Part shown: one piece after another, positions 31,938 through 32,035 of the stretch
Layout of the letters: each line of letters opens with the position of its first letter
Position numbering within the stretch: the stretch's first letter is position 1
Assembly (NCBI RefSeq): GCF_902706185.1
Contig: NZ_CACSJM010000067.1
Span: 1 to 32,035 of the forward strand
Reading direction: 5' to 3'
Origin: Roseomonas sp. 18066
GTDB lineage: Bacteria > Pseudomonadota > Alphaproteobacteria > Acetobacterales > Acetobacteraceae
Length of the DNA: 32,035 bases
Notes under the pieces: model-generated
The model's input: only the letters and a program-made list of their open reading frames with translations
Database searches by the model: none
What the model was told of the DNA's origin: nothing
Program-made: the position numbers and the translations under genes

Positions 31938-32035
31938 GTGCTCCAGCGCCTGCGCGCGCTGGAAACCGCCCTGGCCCAGCGCGACGCCGCCGAGCGCGCC
32001 CAGGCCGCCGCCGCCGCGCAAGCCCGCGCCGACGC
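31938..32035 (+). CDS. fliJ: FliJ-like export chaperone (3' end cut by window edge; start uncertain)
   Basis: The reading frame from about 31914 encodes LPARDPLAVLQRLRALETAL, then a charged Ala/Gln/Arg-rich heptad helix to the window end, as expected for FliJ, the coiled-coil partner of FliI. No ATG exists in this frame. GTG at 31938 is the first usual start, 10 bp after fliI; but the RDPLAVLQRLRALE stretch looks like conserved FliJ N-terminus, which would need a non-standard CTG start at 31914, inside the fliI end. Only about 33-41 residues are visible, so the name rests on position and coiled-coil character. Confidence 0.6.
   Translation, partial: MLQRLRALETALAQRDAAERAQAAAAAQARAD

Overview
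This window is chromosomal DNA from a very GC-rich, flagellated alphaproteobacterium. The gene orders yebC-ruvCAB-ybgC-tolQR and zapA-6S RNA-fau, the FlbT/FlaF flagellin-control pair, short flagellins of 311 residues, and the codon use together suggest Rhodospirillales, most likely Acetobacteraceae (Roseomonas-like). That taxonomic placement is inference. No rRNA, tRNA, insertion sequence, prophage or CRISPR array was seen, and all genes share the same high-GC codon style.

Layout. 1-4663 (minus strand): yebC, ruvC, ruvA, ruvB, ybgC, tolQ and the start of tolR, covering Holliday-junction processing and the Tol envelope system. 4837-6217 (plus): a PPOX-fold flavoprotein and a cytochrome b561. 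6280-8524 (minus): a coiled-coil protein, zapA, a 6S RNA recognised here from position and folding, 5-formyltetrahydrofolate cyclo-ligase, and a YmdB-type phosphoesterase with a TTG start. 8649-10859 (plus): an unknown protein, a DhnA-type class I aldolase and a ThiE-family protein. 10912-15753 (minus): a complete branched-chain-amino-acid-type ABC transporter in the order livG, livF, binding protein, livH, livM. 16003-17481: a cysteine-free Rrf2 regulator divergent from cysK; the end of the regulator gene, stop codon included, is repeated in tandem. 17661-20743: a PAS-containing chemoreceptor convergent with rpiA.

The right third is motility. On the minus strand are two tandem flagellin genes with matching 5' leaders, then flaF, flbT and a DUF1217 protein. 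On the plus strand is a translationally coupled operon cheA-cheW-cheB-cheR-fliI with the beginning of a fliJ-like gene; most junctions overlap by 4 bp. CheA carries a second CheW-like domain and a fused receiver, and no free-standing cheY lies in the window.

The window is mostly core genome and I see no clearly new multi-gene system. The most useful items beyond gene calling are the 6S RNA, the paired flagellin leaders that are candidate FlbT targets, the tandem repeat over the Rrf2 stop codon, and the Cys-less Rrf2/cysK pair.
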